From the NCBI GenBank assembly GCA_019009955.1, contig CM032232.1, positions 54,675,001 through 54,739,000 of the forward strand: a DNA stretch of 64,000 bases, written 5' to 3'. Source of the DNA: Riptortus pedestris (lineage: Eukaryota > Arthropoda > Insecta > Hemiptera > Alydidae). A program made the translations under genes and the position numbers. Under the pieces are notes generated by a model. The model had not been told where the DNA came from and ran no database searches. It was given only the letters and a program-made list of their open reading frames with translations. Shown piece by piece: positions 22,172-34,445 of this stretch; within the stretch, counting starts at the first letter, position 1, and each line of letters starts with the position of its first letter.

Positions 22172-23277
22172 AAAAATTCGGAGAAGCCGACTAAACTAAG
22201 AAGATTTCCCACGCCTTAGAAAAACACACTGTTGACTTCATCTCACGTTCTATTCTCTATTACTCCCGTAGAAAGAAATCTTTGTAATCCTGGGCTGTAA
22301 CCTTGGAGTTAAAGCATAAGCTGGACATGAGACATTCAATGATTCAGTTACTCAAAGTAAACGTTCTATTAGTAGAAAAGGGAGTATATTAAATTCTGAA
22401 AACGAGAATATGCGAAATAACTCGTTTAATATTTGAGTTACTAAGAATCTTTAAAAACAATAATTGTAGAGCATAAATAGTATAACAAGATTGATTCTAT
22501 AACATTTTTTGTATCGATCCTTAATAACTGAGGCATTTTGAATTTTCAAATCCCCTTCCTGGTCTTATTTCAGACAGTAACTACTATAACCTTTAGAGAA
22601 TCATGAAACTATTGTATGTCGGGTATGTTAAGGATTAAATAAACATTTTCAAGCCACAAACGTAAAAACATGTCGATGTCTTTCATAACACTTTCGTATG
22701 TTATGTAGCAAAGATCTGTTGAAAAAAGATATTCGATTTTTGAGCTTACTATAATACCTACTCTGATATATTAACTCATTGTTAATGTGAGGTGAACAGA
22801 AATGGGTATTTAGTGAAGCCAAAAACCAAAATATACAAATATTTCACTTAGTATTGCTGTCACGAGAAAAAAGTGTAGAACAACATATAAAAAAAATTAA
22901 ATTAAACAAGGCGGCTTCAGATTAGCAATGTGAGTTAAATTGTCGACCTTAATCTCACATGGTATACCTAGAGTGGCGAAGTTCGATTCTCGCCCTGGGC
23001 AATAGGAGTTTATTTTTTGACGGAATTCACTAAATTAAATCCTTAGTCCAACCCTGGCTAAAAAAGGTTGGTAACCTGTGTATAACCCTTCCCAATTAGC
23101 CTTAGTTGCAAAAAGTGGACGTTAGTTAATAAATAATTTAATTTAAATTTACGAGATTCCTTTAGTAACATTTTTTAATCCGAATCATAATTAGAGAGAC
23201 TTTTTAATTTTTCATTTGCTTCCCATCTAAACTCTCCTCTACCAGGGCCGATTTCAGTCGTTAATGAATATAGTGTA

Positions 23278-23332
<55 letters not shown>
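22172..23332 (+). mobile_element. Old Family A copy split by a SINE
   Basis: The head (GACTAAACTAAGAAGATTTC, CCACGC) is at about 22185 and the core continues to about 22905. The SINE at 22911-23148 interrupts it. The core then resumes (GATTCCTTTAGTAACATTTT, TTTAATCCGA, GGGCCGATTTCAGTCG) and ends in a (TA)n tract at 23278-23332. The 22.5-kb part also contains a second, overlapping core-like segment, so more than one old copy may be merged. Confidence 0.55.
22911..23148 (+). mobile_element. tRNA-derived SINE, complete
   Basis: The head GCGGCTTCAGATTAGCAATG has a B-box GTTCGATTC at 22981-22989. The body CTGGCTAAAAAAGGTTGGTA follows, then TTAGCCTTAGTTGCAAAAAG, GTGGACGTTAGTTAATAAAT. Length is about 235 bp. 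It has landed in an older Family A core. Confidence 0.85.
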
Positions 23333-23338
<6 letters not shown>

Positions 23339-23691
23339 GAAAGGTTTATTATTTTCATTAATATTTAAATTTAAACTATGTACCGGCTACTTCTCCGGGT
23401 CTTATATTGCACGGCAAGCATTTTTGTTTCCACCATCTCTGCTATAAGAGCTAATTTATCTATTTAATCCAAGATATAGCACATTTAGGCTAGCTAATTA
23501 AAGAAACACTTACGCTCTCGTTGCATCTTGGGAGTCGACTGCTCATTCCAGTCCTCCGAGATTGCCCTTTGGACTCATAGGGGTCCGCTCTCCTCCCTTG
23601 ACAGGTGCTGCTACCTCGTTTCAAGCCTAGTACTAGTCACTGGGATCTCATAGATATAGAGACAACGGGGTGGCTCTCAGGCTCGACCGTT

Positions 23692-23694
<3 letters not shown>
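23333..23694. other. Unassigned; 23400-23690 is GC-richer
   Basis: CACTTACGCTCTCGTTGCATC, GGGAGTCGACTGCTCATTCC and GACAACGGGGTGGCTCTCAG show no frame of length. It could be a decayed gene part, noncoding RNA or conserved noncoding DNA. Confidence 0.4.
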
Positions 23695-23738
<44 letters not shown>

Positions 23739-23740
23739 CC
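23695..23740. repeat. (TA)n microsatellite
   Basis: About 40 bp of TA (23696-23735) followed by CTTCCTGAAGTAAGGAAGGG, a short palindrome-like end similar to the 28.7-kb block. Confidence 0.8.
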
Positions 23741-24089
23741 TTCCTGAAGTAAGGAAGGGAGTATATTTTCCACATGCCAAGAACTTCCTTTTGTAAATAA
23801 CATGTGTCTGTTATTGACAAAAATTTTGCTCAATGTAAACTAAAAAATAAAATGAAAAATGTTTATAAAACAATACTATTTCCAACATAACAAAGAAAAA
23901 AAAATATTTGTTACAATGACGAATTTAATTTGTTTAAATAATTGCATTAATAACTTTCACTTTCAAATTTTTCATGCAATTAAACACTCGTTCAGCATAC
24001 TTTTTTATTGCATTAATAAAATAGGAATTTTTACTTAACAGGTTAATTATCTGTTAAGCGTTTTACTTCTATAATAAAAATTAAATTAT
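23741..24089. other. Unassigned AT-rich sequence
   Basis: Nothing recognised. Confidence 0.5.
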
Positions 24090-24250
24090 TCATTAACGTC
24101 CACTTTTAGCAACTAAGGCTAATTGGGACGGGTTATATAGAAGTTACCACCCTTTTCTTGCCAGGATGGGATTAAGGATTTTATTTCATGAATTCCGTCA
24201 CTAAATAAATTCCTATTTCCCAGGCGGGAATTGGACTCGCTATTTCTATA
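24090..24250 (-). mobile_element. SINE cut short next to the pogo-like MITE
   Basis: CATTAACGTCCACTTTTAGC, CTAATTGGGACGGGTTATAT, GAAGTTACCACCCTTTTC and GCGGGAATTGGACTCGCTAT match the SINE read tail to head. The head stops at the B-box, where the MITE begins at 24256. The rest of the head does not resume after 24960, so the junction includes a deletion or later rearrangement. Confidence 0.75.
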
Positions 24251-24255
24251 ATATA

Positions 24256-24295
24256 CAGTGGAGCGTCGATTATCCGAACGTTCGATTATCGGAAC

Positions 24296-24330
<35 letters not shown>

Positions 24331-24957
24331 GTGTAATTTTAATTAAACTGATCATTTAATTTAATTATTGGTATGTTATAATTATTGTTACTTTGAATAC
24401 AATTAAACAAATATAAAATTATTTTTCTCATAACGTCTATAACGGAAGCCATCATTAATTATTTCTCAGAAACTGATTCGTTACATATTTGTATCTGGTT
24501 CAATGTGTGTTCAATGAAATTAGACGTTTAATATGCATTGGTTTACTTAGAACAGTATACACTATCTAATTTGTTCATTGCATTAGATTCTTTGATACCC
24601 TTTCCGTTCATATAACTGGTTGTGGATAGCTTACTTTCAGTTTCAAACCGTTCTTTGTGAGGTGTACACTGTAATTGTATTGTACATGTAGCTCAATTAG
24701 ACAATTTATACATATGTATGTATGTATTTCATAACACTCGTTTCTTCACTATGCTCATACATACTATGTTTATATAAATAAACAAACTTGTTTTTTTTTT
24801 GTTTTTTTTTTTTACGAAGTTGCTTTAGATCTTCCTTTTCCTTATTATTTATAAGAAAATAAATAAACACAAAATAAATACAAATTTTGATTATCCGAAC
24901 TTTTGATTATCCGAACCACTTCTGACAACAATAGTTCGGATAATCGACGCTCTACTG
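24256..24957. mobile_element. pogo/Tigger-like MITE with TA target duplication
   Basis: The terminal inverted repeats are CAGTGGAGCGTCGATTATCC at 24256 and, reverse-complemented at the right end, CAGTAGAGCGTCGATTATCC, ending at 24957. TA lies on both sides (24254-24255 and 24958-24959). The GATTATCCGAAC motif is repeated inside each end. This TIR style and TA target are characteristic of pogo-class Tc1/mariner elements. It is 702 bp with no transposase; a T-run of about 27 bp lies at 24300-24326. Confidence 0.92.
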
Positions 24958-24959
24958 TA

Positions 24960-25620
24960 CTTTTAAACGTACCACATTTTAGTCGTCTACAAGGCCTTCC
25001 TAGGAACCTTAGGGGAAATCAGCTAAAAGGAGAGCCTGCTGGTCTAAAAGCGAAGAGTCAAAGACGATATTGAGATATGTGAGCCTGATATGATCTGTGC
25101 TATTAATGAGGTCATATTGCGCCAGTGCAACCCTGCGCTCACCAGTCAGGTCCGGAAAATGACTCCAACAGGCGCCAAGAGCCAAAAGTTCTTTGGTCCT
25201 GGGAAAAAGGTAGTGAAATTGCGGGACTCCGAAATGGCAGGACCCCACTGAATTCTTTAAGACCTATGTCCTGCAGGACTGTAGCGCTTACAACTATGTG
25301 AGCGAGTAAATACACTGCAACTTGGAGGGGACTTGATACTTTCCAGAGCGGCATTGTTTGTACATGAATTTGTGATATGACGGTAAGATTATTTTTACTT
25401 TTACTTTCTAGCGCACGCCCAGAAAGCTCAGAAATTCAGATGAAGTTTGCGGCCGGGAGAAGTTGCTCAGCCCGAGGGCTTTCTCACTTAAGTTAAGTCG
25501 GGCCCAGTGTTTTCCTTTAGCGGCTTCAGCCCCTAGCTAGCTCCATCTGCCGGCCGAAATCCACTTGACCCGAGAAATCATGAGTGTCCTTCATCGATCT
25601 TAGTTTATTGCGGGCCTCTA
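24960..25620. other. GC-richer non-repetitive block, function unknown
   Basis: This block is much less AT-rich than its surroundings: GGAGAGCCTGCTGGTCTAAA, GCAACCCTGCGCTCACCAGT, CCTGCAGGACTGTAGCGC, GTCGGGCCCAGTGTTTTCC, CTGCCGGCCGAAATCCAC. Short overlapping frames exist on the minus strand (25009-25248, 25139-25354), but no domain is recognisable. Near 25012 AGGGGAAATCAGCTAA is reminiscent of a Family A tail. It may hold a conserved noncoding element or a decayed exon. Confidence 0.4.
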
Positions 25621-25621
25621 T

Positions 25622-25639
25622 AACTCTCTCTCTCTTTCT

Positions 25640-25694
<55 letters not shown>
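25622..25694. repeat. (TC)n microsatellite
   Basis: An interrupted and then pure TC array of about 70 bp. The Leu-Ser and Arg-Glu frames that cover it on the two strands are products of the repeat. Confidence 0.95.
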
Positions 25695-25700
<6 letters not shown>

Positions 25701-26610
25701 TCCCTCTCTCTCCCGCCTTCCTTCTCTCTGTTTACATTATTAACTAAGTTTTGGACTTGGATTGTCAAAATCCTCCGAGTGCCTACCAGTTAATAATTCA
25801 AGGCACGAGTAAACATTGGCAGTGAAGGGTGAAACGTACGAATATGACGGCTGATTAATATTTGACAGTTGTTCCCTTTTTCACGTCTCCAGTTTTGTTG
25901 TGTGAAATATTAGTGATCATTGTACAATCGGACGAGGCGAATACCCTGGGTTTAACTTCATTCTTAATTTACTACATCCTATACTTTCCTGATATGAAAA
26001 GTCTCGTAAAAGACAAGAAATCAGTTTTCGAGTAAATAATATTCGCTTACAAATTATTAAAAGTTAAACCACTACATTTTTCGTTTATTTAAATACTATT
26101 AGTCATAATGAAAAATATTCAGTTATTTGAAATTATAAACGAAACATCCACACAACTTTGAGGTACGTTGAGTAATCTATGATAGGGTTTACAAAGGGAT
26201 ACATCTGAAATTCAATATTGTTAATTTTTTTATGTTTGATATTGATATAAACGACATATGAAGTTCACTTGGGCACATTTCATGCTGATCTACAGGTGCA
26301 GTGGTATTTATACTTAAGAATACAAAAATACGTCTCCTTCTACGTCGAACATTAATATTTGGTATCTAGGAAGTCGCCAAACGAAGAAAAATTTGGTAAA
26401 CCAGTTCAAATGGCTTTGAATATTTTTGTGATTCCATTTAGAACAAGCTAGGACAGACGAGCAACTGAAATTCTAAATAAACTTTTAGTAACTAACACAT
26501 AAACTTAATTTAAACAACAACTTAAAAAACTGCATAACGCTGCTGGGCTGTATGATTTGGATTGACCCAAGAGTCACTAAAGACTATTGATAATTCAGCT
26601 TTCGGCCTTT
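25695..26610. other. Unassigned; possible noncoding conserved stretch at 25840-26060
   Basis: GGCTGATTAATATTTGACAG holds TGATTAAT and TGACAG, sites typical of PBC/Meis-type homeodomain factors. TTAGTGATCATTGTACAATC follows. This is pattern recognition only. The rest is AT-rich and unassigned. Confidence 0.35.
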
Positions 26611-26833
26611 ATTATTATTATTTATTAACGTCCACTTTTTGCAACTTAGGCTAATCGGGACGAGTTATCTACAGGTTACCACCCTTTTCTAGCCAGGGTG
26701 GGATTTTAGGACGTTATTTAATGAATTTCGTCACTATATTATTTCCTTTGCCCAGGCAAGAATCGAACTCGCCACTCTAGGTTTACCATGTGAGATAAAG
26801 GTCAACGCTTTAACTCGCATGGCTAACCTGAGC
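26611..26833 (-). mobile_element. tRNA-derived SINE, full length
   Basis: Read on the minus strand: head GCTCAGGTTAGCCATGCGAG, GCGTTGACCTTTATCTCACA, a B-box GTTCGATTC within GGCGAGTTCGATTCTTGCC, the body, and a tail ending in TAA repeats (26611-26625). At about 223 bp it is one of the best-preserved copies and closely matches the one at 56.9 kb. No convincing target duplication could be read. Confidence 0.88.
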
Positions 26834-28685
26834 ACAAATTGGGCATTAATTTAAATAAATAAGAGCAAAATGATAAAGCAAATGACAAAAAAGAATTCCC
26901 GATCCTGTTAAATATAGAGTTTAACATCTTGAGAAGAAGAACGGTATTGTGAAAATGATTGAATAAGATTTTGTGGGTCAATCTATTGTACAATGGGAGA
27001 CGTTCAAAAAGAAATACAACGAAAAGCGCTATAAAATTTAACTTAAACATAGCCATTTCGTTAATTTATTCATGGACAAATGAATATACGACAGACAGGT
27101 TTAGTGAGCATTTTGTTTAATAAGTACTGAAATACATAAGAAGTTGTAGGAAATTATCTATGGTGAAATAAGTTCTTCAATTCTTGGGCCAACTCGCCAT
27201 TGGGGGATCAAAACACATTATGGAGATTGGAGAATATATATATAGCTCTTGTCGGAAATACAAAAGGTGCATAACCTTAGATTGGACCAATGGAAAGATT
27301 TATTGTGAAGCCAATGTTGCCCTACTGCAGTGCCAGGTAGGGCTTCAATTACTGAATATAGTGGTGTATATAATATAAAATATACGTAAGTTTATTTCCA
27401 GTTACAGGTTTCGGTGGTTAACAGAACACCTTCAGGTTGCTGCAAAGTGTGTAGAGGTACTAAGAAATGTCGTGCAGTTAGCTAAAGAGGGGCAATCCTT
27501 GCTTGGGAGGAGCATTCAATTTCTTGGTATCCCTTATGTTCAAAACTCAGAGATTTTCAAGTCCATGACATTTTCAAGTAAAGCTACACTAACTTAAACA
27601 TGTTGTTTCAGGGAGTTGGATAATGGGTACATTTATTATATTGTTGGATATTCACCAAAACCACAAACTTACAAAAGCAAAACAACGACCGCAAAAGGAA
27701 AATCATGCTGAGCACATCGGAAAACCCAAATGAATTCTAATTCAAACATGGAAGGGAAGTCGAAATGATCACGTTAAAATGTAAAATCCATACCTTAAAG
27801 AGGTTTCAGAAGACGCCGGGAAGAAGAAGTTCTCCTGGGAAGATGCTGAATTGACCACACTGCTCCGATTATTCATGGATACATATTCAGAAATGTCTAA
27901 TCCTCGAATGGCTATGTCTTCTTGGTTCGTCCATCTTCTCCCGAAACCAGGATGCCTTCCTCTCTTACTCTCTGACTCTCTACAAGGCCCAAAGAATTAA
28001 ATACAACCACTGCGATCCCAAATCATTGATAATCTTGATGATGCCATTCAACTATCAGTGGATAACTCATTGACTAATATTTGCGAGTCTAACGAACGCA
28101 TTGAAGGTGTCTACTAATGCAGGTTTTGGTGCAGTGCCATGTCTAACAATCATAACTTACACAAACATCGTGTTAAAAGGAAATATTGTAACTGGCTTTT
28201 GATTGAATTAAAATAAATGAAGTGTACTTACAACCTAAAACAAACTGATACCAATTATTTATAACAACCGTTTTCCTAATTGTTCAATAGTTCGTGAATG
28301 TTTCTTCTGACCAAATGTTGGTAGAACATTGTACTGCTTGAATGGAGCAGAAAAATATTTCATCGCTTCCTTGAGGTTCTGGTGAATTCTATTCGTCCAG
28401 AGTGAATGAAATACTCCCACTTTCAACAAATAGTTTCGTCCCGTACTGGTACATCTTCAATCCAAGGACGTGTCTGAACAAAAGTTCTAAGATTGCATAA
28501 TGTATTATCTATGAACGAGCATTTAATTGACGTCGTGTAAATAACTCAATTAAATAAAGACGCAAAATAGGTTTTAGGAATACAATCTTCGAATAACTTA
28601 CCAAAGTAATTTTTACTTCTATCTTTGAGAGCCATAGAGAATACTTAATAACTAACAGAGTTGATAGTAGCTCTTTTTACTTCCT
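26834..28685. other. Unassigned sequence
   Basis: There are no frames of note; runs at 26823-27056 and 27184-27378 have no recognisable content. The part 27840-28120 and the part 28290-28480 are more balanced in composition. The minus strand of the latter reads a stretch like NLKEAMKYFSAPFKQYNVLP between stops. I cannot link it to a family, but it may be a decayed coding segment. Confidence 0.4.
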
Positions 28686-28689
28686 TGTA

Positions 28690-28985
28690 CCAAGTAAAGG
28701 AAGTAAAGTAATACCGAAAAAATTTAGGTTTCATACTTCAACAGAGTTATCCGTTTTGGACTTCCCCTTTGGTTTTGGTGGGGGTTAGATTTGGAGTGGC
28801 GTATGAACATATCTCGCATAACTCAAAAACGACTAGAATATTAATTTTGAAATTTCATATTTAGGATTGTTGTACAATTCAATTGTAATGATCATTTTAA
28901 TCAAAATTGGTTAGGGGGATTTGGGGCGGGGAGAGGCTAGAGAAAGGAGAAAATAAATAATTTCACATATCTCTGTATATAATAC
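28690..28985 (+). repeat. Repeat C: dispersed repeat
   Basis: It starts TACTTCCTTGTACCAAGTAA, a near-palindrome, and continues with CATATCTCGCATAACTCAAA, ATTTAGGATTGTTGTAC and GATCATTTTAATC. Pieces recur at 8450-8516 and perhaps at 23736-23760 and 7150. The pattern resembles repeats common in insect genomes. No coding content. Confidence 0.5.
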
Positions 28986-30076
28986 ACGTACTAAAAAGGT
29001 GTATAGAACCATTTTGTTTATGATGAAAAGCTCTATTTCGTGCTATTAATTTTTTGATTTGATGTTTTGGAATGGAGATATCGTATGTAATTTCAAGTGA
29101 AAACACCTTAAATCAAGTACATAAAAAAAATTTGTTTATTCAATTTTATAGAAGTGCTCAAAATTCGTGTAGAAACCCACACCAGATTTTTCTAGGTTTC
29201 AATAAATAAAATCCAACATCAATTACATACTTTGGCACTTTTGCCATTTTCCATTATGTAAGGACCTTGCGTTCTTTCTCCAAGCATGGGTGAACCTTTG
29301 GAAAAGACTTTTCATTCATGTTCTAAGCGTTGGTAAGTGTTAAAGGTTGAGGTTTTCCAATTCCCGTCCTTGACAGATGCTTTCAGTGCACTTCTAGCTG
29401 TCAAGGGATGGATCTAGTTTTCAAATAGAACGGCTAGAAGCTCTTTTGTGAATTTCTGACGATTCGCCTGTACGAGACTAGGTAATACCATTTACTAGTG
29501 AGATGAGTTTTACGGATCTTCACACATAGGATAGAGTAAGTCAATGCAGTTCGCATCGAGAGTTTAATCAATTTTAATGCAGAGAACTCTTGTGTTATTT
29601 TTACTACATCTTCAGAGATCTAGATCCTCAAAAAGTGAATACATTCTTTTTATAGCCTAGACGCTGCTGAGGATCTGGCGCGAATATATGCTAAATTAAA
29701 TTTGATCTGATTTATTGAAGGTTATGACTACTTTAATAAACCCCAGTAGTCGCTTACAGAAGTAAATGGCTAATATTACTCAATAGTTCGAGAAAGAGAG
29801 TTCGAAATTTATCAAAATGTGTGTGCGCTACCTGGATGGCCATTTATTCACTATTTAATTTTTCTGTCAAAGCTCATTGTCCGTGAGTATAGTCCATGTA
29901 TGTTGCTAAAGTTTAATTCCCAGTAAGTAAACGTCATTGCGTCCTAGTGAGTGATTATATTAAAATCCGGATTATTTCTAAAACCAGTATTCTTGGCCAA
30001 ATGGTCTGCGTAAGCGTTCTTACCCAAATTTTCTTGAGTTGATGAGCCCGGATAATGTAATTTATCTTTCAGAGTG
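28986..30076. other. Unassigned sequence
   Basis: No frame, no microsatellite and no shared repeat recognised. Composition from 29250 to 29700 is more balanced. Confidence 0.5.
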
Positions 30077-31050
30077 TTAGCAGATTTCCCTTAAGGAAAA
30101 TCAGATATTGAGGTTGTACTCATGGTGCGACTTTCAAAATATCCCCTCAAATGTCCATCGATCCTACCCAAGATTTAACGAAAATGACTATATATATATA
30201 GGTTTTTAACGCTCTAGCGGTTGCAATTTTTCTTTGATCGTTACAAAACTCGACATTTAAAAGTTTTATGCAAAAATGAAGGTCATTAGGAGGAGGGTTA
30301 TAGGGGAAATTTCGAAAATTCAAAATATCTACGTTATTGAACGTTGGATAGAAAAAATGATTATTGAATCAATCTTATTTAAAATAAAATTTTCTATAAA
30401 TGACGTTATATACGTGTTTCCTCTTTACTGAATATTGACCGAGATATTCCCATATTTTATTTTTGGGCCATCAGTAAACCCCCACTACATACTCATGTCA
30501 CATTATCAATGAGCTGTTACATCATGAACAGTTTTAAGTTTAAATACAATATATAATTATTATTGAACTTTGATTTTGTGAGTTACATGCGAATACGTTA
30601 TGAGTTGCCATCAATTAAGACTTTTCTTCTTTACTCGAAAAGGTTTATTTCATGTATACCATACTATATATTTAAACGTTTCACTCAACACTAGATTATA
30701 ATTGCTGTTGGCGGAAATCGGACCTGGAATAGTGAGGGTTTAGAGGGGGGCGGGTATTCGAAAATTCAAAGTATCTCCGTTATCATCGGAGTCCTATCGT
30801 AAAATGTTATAGATCCAATCTTGTAAAACTATTAATGATCTACAATTGTTGCTCTTTACATTATTTCGTAACTATAGTATTAAGGGAGTTATTCGTACTT
30901 TCTTGTATTCTGCCTTGAGTGCCCCATGCCTTCTACTCATTGGTTATTTACTAGTTAATACAAAATACGTGGTGATATAAGATCACAAGTGTGTTATACC
31001 AGGGGGTGAAAAATCAGCTTAGTTTATGCAGCCCCTGCGTGACGGACTTT
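30077..31050 (-). mobile_element. Family A element, long form
   Basis: On the minus strand the 5' end is AAAGTCCGTCACGCAGGGG (ending at 31050) and the 3' end is the palindrome and TGCTAA at 30077. The TA tract is only about 14 bp (30189-30202). Internal sequence from about 30620 to 31000 repeats the core (GGAAATCGGACCTGG, GTATCTCCGTTATC), so this may be two copies merged or an internally duplicated form. Confidence 0.8.
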
Positions 31051-31893
31051 ATTGTGTTGTCACTAGTTTCAAAAATTTTGGCAATGAGTGGAAGAGTCCT
31101 GTATACATTTTGTATCGCTTGAAGTGAGCTGAGAGAATGGGTGTACACTACAGTGACTCATTTTTCTCATGGCTATATTCAGCACCATTTAGATTATAAT
31201 ACATTTTTAAAAAATACATTTAGAAATGTCCCGAATTTCACCTGATAATATGTTGAAGGCCATGAGAAAACAATACAGTTAAATCTCTACTAAGAGTTTT
31301 GGTAAAGATATTTTTTCACCAATGACCAGTTTCTCTATCAGAAAGCCATAAAGATAAAACCTTTCTGGTTCAGAAAAGAACTGTAATGTCATTGAGTCTG
31401 ACAAACTGTATTAGGACTTTGATCAATGTCACGTCTTATTATTTTTTATTAAGTAACATTACTCCTGCCTATATTGGAGGAACATTATACGGACACATGC
31501 TTAAGAGACTGTCTGCCTACATCCTCAACGGGGGGGAGGGAAATGAATTTATAAAATCTGGCAGGGGTTCTAGATCACACGTAATAAATCATGTTGGATG
31601 TATTGTGGAAAGAAGTTGAAGATATGTTGAACAGCTTTCAAGCATAGCGGGCAGAACGAAGATGGATGGTCTGGCTATAAGTCTTTGTATACACCTCACC
31701 CCCTCCTTCAGCATTTTAAGTGGACTGTTCTTCATACTCCCGTCCCATTAGAATTACAAGCCTGATAACATTTTAGCAATACGGTACGCCTCTTGGGTTT
31801 ATGGTTCTCCTCGAAATATCCATCATCCAATCATAGTTAAAGGAAATAGTAAATAACGGACTAATGGCCGAATGGGTAAACTACAATTTCCAG
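31051..31893. other. Unassigned sequence
   Basis: A 77-codon frame at 31386-31619 shows no recognisable feature. The stretch 31600-31760 is somewhat balanced in composition. Confidence 0.45.
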
Positions 31894-31904
31894 TTAGCAG
31901 ATTT

Positions 31905-31952
<48 letters not shown>
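31894..31952 (-). repeat. Family A 3' tip fused to (TA)n
   Basis: AGTTAGCAGATTTCC is followed immediately by about 46 bp of TA. Everything between the terminal motif and the array is gone. The same collapse is seen at 11.9 and 48.14 kb. Confidence 0.7.
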
Positions 31953-31955
<3 letters not shown>

Positions 31956-32979
31956 TACATACATACATATAGAATTCATGGTGAATTGAAGACATTTTTT
32001 GAAAATTGCCTCATGTACGAAACATAAACTTGTCGTAGATTACTTTAGAAATTATGCCTATTATTTATTTCAAATTTCAATTGTTCAAAAAAATGTACTA
32101 GCACATTGCACTTTCTTAACAATATAAAATTGGATCAACTCTACGCGAAATATTGAAGAATGAAGGGAATTCTGCCAAATCCTCTTTTATTTCCTGAAAA
32201 ATTAAGCGTTTTTTATCAAATATTAAAGTTTTAGTGTGCTGTTGACCCACTGGGTAGATTCAGAATTATTATAAATAAACAAAATAAATTATATCAATTT
32301 CTTATAAGTCCCGTAACTAAAGCAATTTTCGTAATGTGTCTAGTACAAATCTCCACTACTTAATGTCGATTCGAATAACGATTTTTTAAGAAGGGGTGAC
32401 CTAAAGGAGAGAGGGTTTCAAACTCGATATCCCCAGTAATGAAATAGTACAATAAACAACGCCATACCTTTTATTTTCTCCCTTATTTGTAACGTAGTGA
32501 ACAAGACTGGGAATTTAAGCTGAAGATGAGATGTTTAGTTCTGTAATAAACTTAAGTGAATATCGGAAAACGAGTACGGTAAATAGTTGGCTGAACCAAC
32601 AATAATGAAAAAGATCTAATTCTTGAATAGAACACTACAGATAAACGGAGGTATAGGTTACTAACCACCCTTTCTTTTAGCACTGCTGATACTGAGGATT
32701 TAATATTTACTATAAACTTTATTTCTCCTGCATTTAATAAATAAATATTACTTGACAAAAGCTTAAAGTTTAATTCCTAATAATAAATTTTAAATTAGTA
32801 AAGTTATATTAGTCCATTTAACTCATTCACTGAATACATTATTATACCGCACGGGGATCAAAGCCTCGACTTCAGGATTGCCAAGTTTATTAAACCTAAT
32901 TTCCTATTTTTTTTTTGTTTCTTCTTCGTCTATTGATCTCAAGTATGTGTTAGCAAAAAACGAGTCTATTCACATTAAA

Positions 32980-32982
<3 letters not shown>
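31953..32982. other. Unassigned sequence
   Basis: Nothing recognised. The minus-strand frame at 32552-32758 is not convincing. Confidence 0.5.
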
Positions 32983-33016
<34 letters not shown>

Positions 33017-33130
33017 TATATATGGGAGAATTGGAGGTATAAAGGGGGGAGTAGGATCAAGTATTCGAAGTATCTCCGTTAGTAGAATGGCCAAATAGTA
33101 CATTAATACACTTTTTAAGAACCTAATTGC
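32983..33130 (-). repeat. (TA)n plus Family A core fragment
   Basis: A TA tract (32983-33022) is followed by GGGAGAATTGGAGG, AGTATTCGAAGTATCTCCGT, the reversed Family A core, which fades after about 33125. Confidence 0.6.
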
Positions 33131-33173
33131 CTATTAATCTTCTCTAACTAGACGATTAGCCCAGTTATTTGCT

Positions 33174-33295
33174 TATTAGCAGATTTCCCTTAAGGCAAAT
33201 CAGCTATTGAGGTCGTACTCATGACGTGAGTTTTGAAAAATTTCCTCAAATGTCCATCGATCCTACCCAGGAGATGACGAAAATGAGCTCCGCTC

Positions 33296-33369
<74 letters not shown>

Positions 33370-33598
33370 CTGTTAACGCTCTAGCGGTCGCAATTTTTGT
33401 TTGATCGTTACTAAACTTCATATTTAAGGGTTCATACTCTGCCGAGAGCTCTGGTGGCCATTTCCAGAACTATTCGTCCCTCGAGAATAGGTTTAGAGAT
33501 CCCTTCCTACTACAGGTGTTATTAGGCGGATTTCTCTATTGTAAAACTTCACGTGGGAAATCTGCTTAGTTTACGCAGCCCCTGCGTGACGGACTTTT
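33174..33598 (-). mobile_element. Family A element, short form
   Basis: Both termini are intact: TTAGCAGATTTCCCTTAAGG near 33177 and CCCCTGCGTGACGGACTTT ending near 33598. The body is only about 420 bp. After the TA array (33300-33365) and the reversed GCGACCGCTAGAGCG motif, it jumps from the GTTTGGTAACG region straight to the GAGAGCTCTGGTGGCC module. The core of roughly 250 bp is deleted. This module is shared with 13.86-14.0 kb. Confidence 0.87.
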
Positions 33599-34277
33599 AT
33601 ATTTTTGTTTTCAGATGTATAAAACCCAATCCTAATTATGCGAACTTCCCTTCGAGTTTCTGAGCAACTGGACAAGTGATCCCCTACTAAAATATCAAGT
33701 CCTGTTTATTTAGGATTCTTATAAAAGCTTAGAGTTGAGAAACCTGCTTAGTTTATGCAGCCTCTGCGTGACGGATTCTTTTTAACTGGATGGCGAACCA
33801 CTAAGAACGACAATTGCAGGACATTACTTTAACTAGATTCGTCATGTAACAATTTTCGATTCAACTCATAATAGTAGGTTGTTGAGGAGTCAAGTAACTG
33901 GTTGTATAAGGAAGTAGCCGGAACCTTAGGTCTGTAATTCGACCACAAACGCAAGGCATAACTTACCACTTGACCTCACACCATATCTGCTGTGTTTGGC
34001 CTTTACTGCACAATGTTAGTAGATTCTCGGAAGGGAAATCACCTGTTGACGTTGTGCTCGTAATTTGAATATCGACAAATTTCGAAAACCATATAATATA
34101 TTAAAGAATAAATTAGTTAGTATATTTATTAATTATGACAACATGATAATTAAATCATGTTTAATTACAAACCATTTCCTTGAATATAAAAATACTAGTA
34201 GTGATAATGACATATCACTGATCAATATATTATTTAGGATTGTTCCGGTCCTTTCGGATTTGACAAGCAGTACTTCA
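33599..34277. repeat. Mixed stretch with two Family A ends
   Basis: At 33731-33785 GAAACCTGCTTAGTTTATGC, AGCCTCTGCGTGACGGAT is a solo 5' end on the minus strand. At 34016-34090 TTAGTAGATTCTCGGAAGG, AAATCACC is an old 3' end on the same strand. The sequence between is unassigned. Confidence 0.55.
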
Positions 34278-34391
34278 ATTTTAGCAAATTTCCTTTGAGG
34301 AAAATGAGTTATTGTGTTTGACTCATTACATGATACATTCAAAACATTTCCATCAATCAAACCTCGAAGATGGCGATAATGAGATTTTATC

Positions 34392-34445
<54 letters not shown>

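Noticed and set aside
22911..22990. tRNA gene
   Set aside because: The pol III-like head belongs to a SINE present in many copies. It cannot fold into a full cloverleaf with an acceptor stem.
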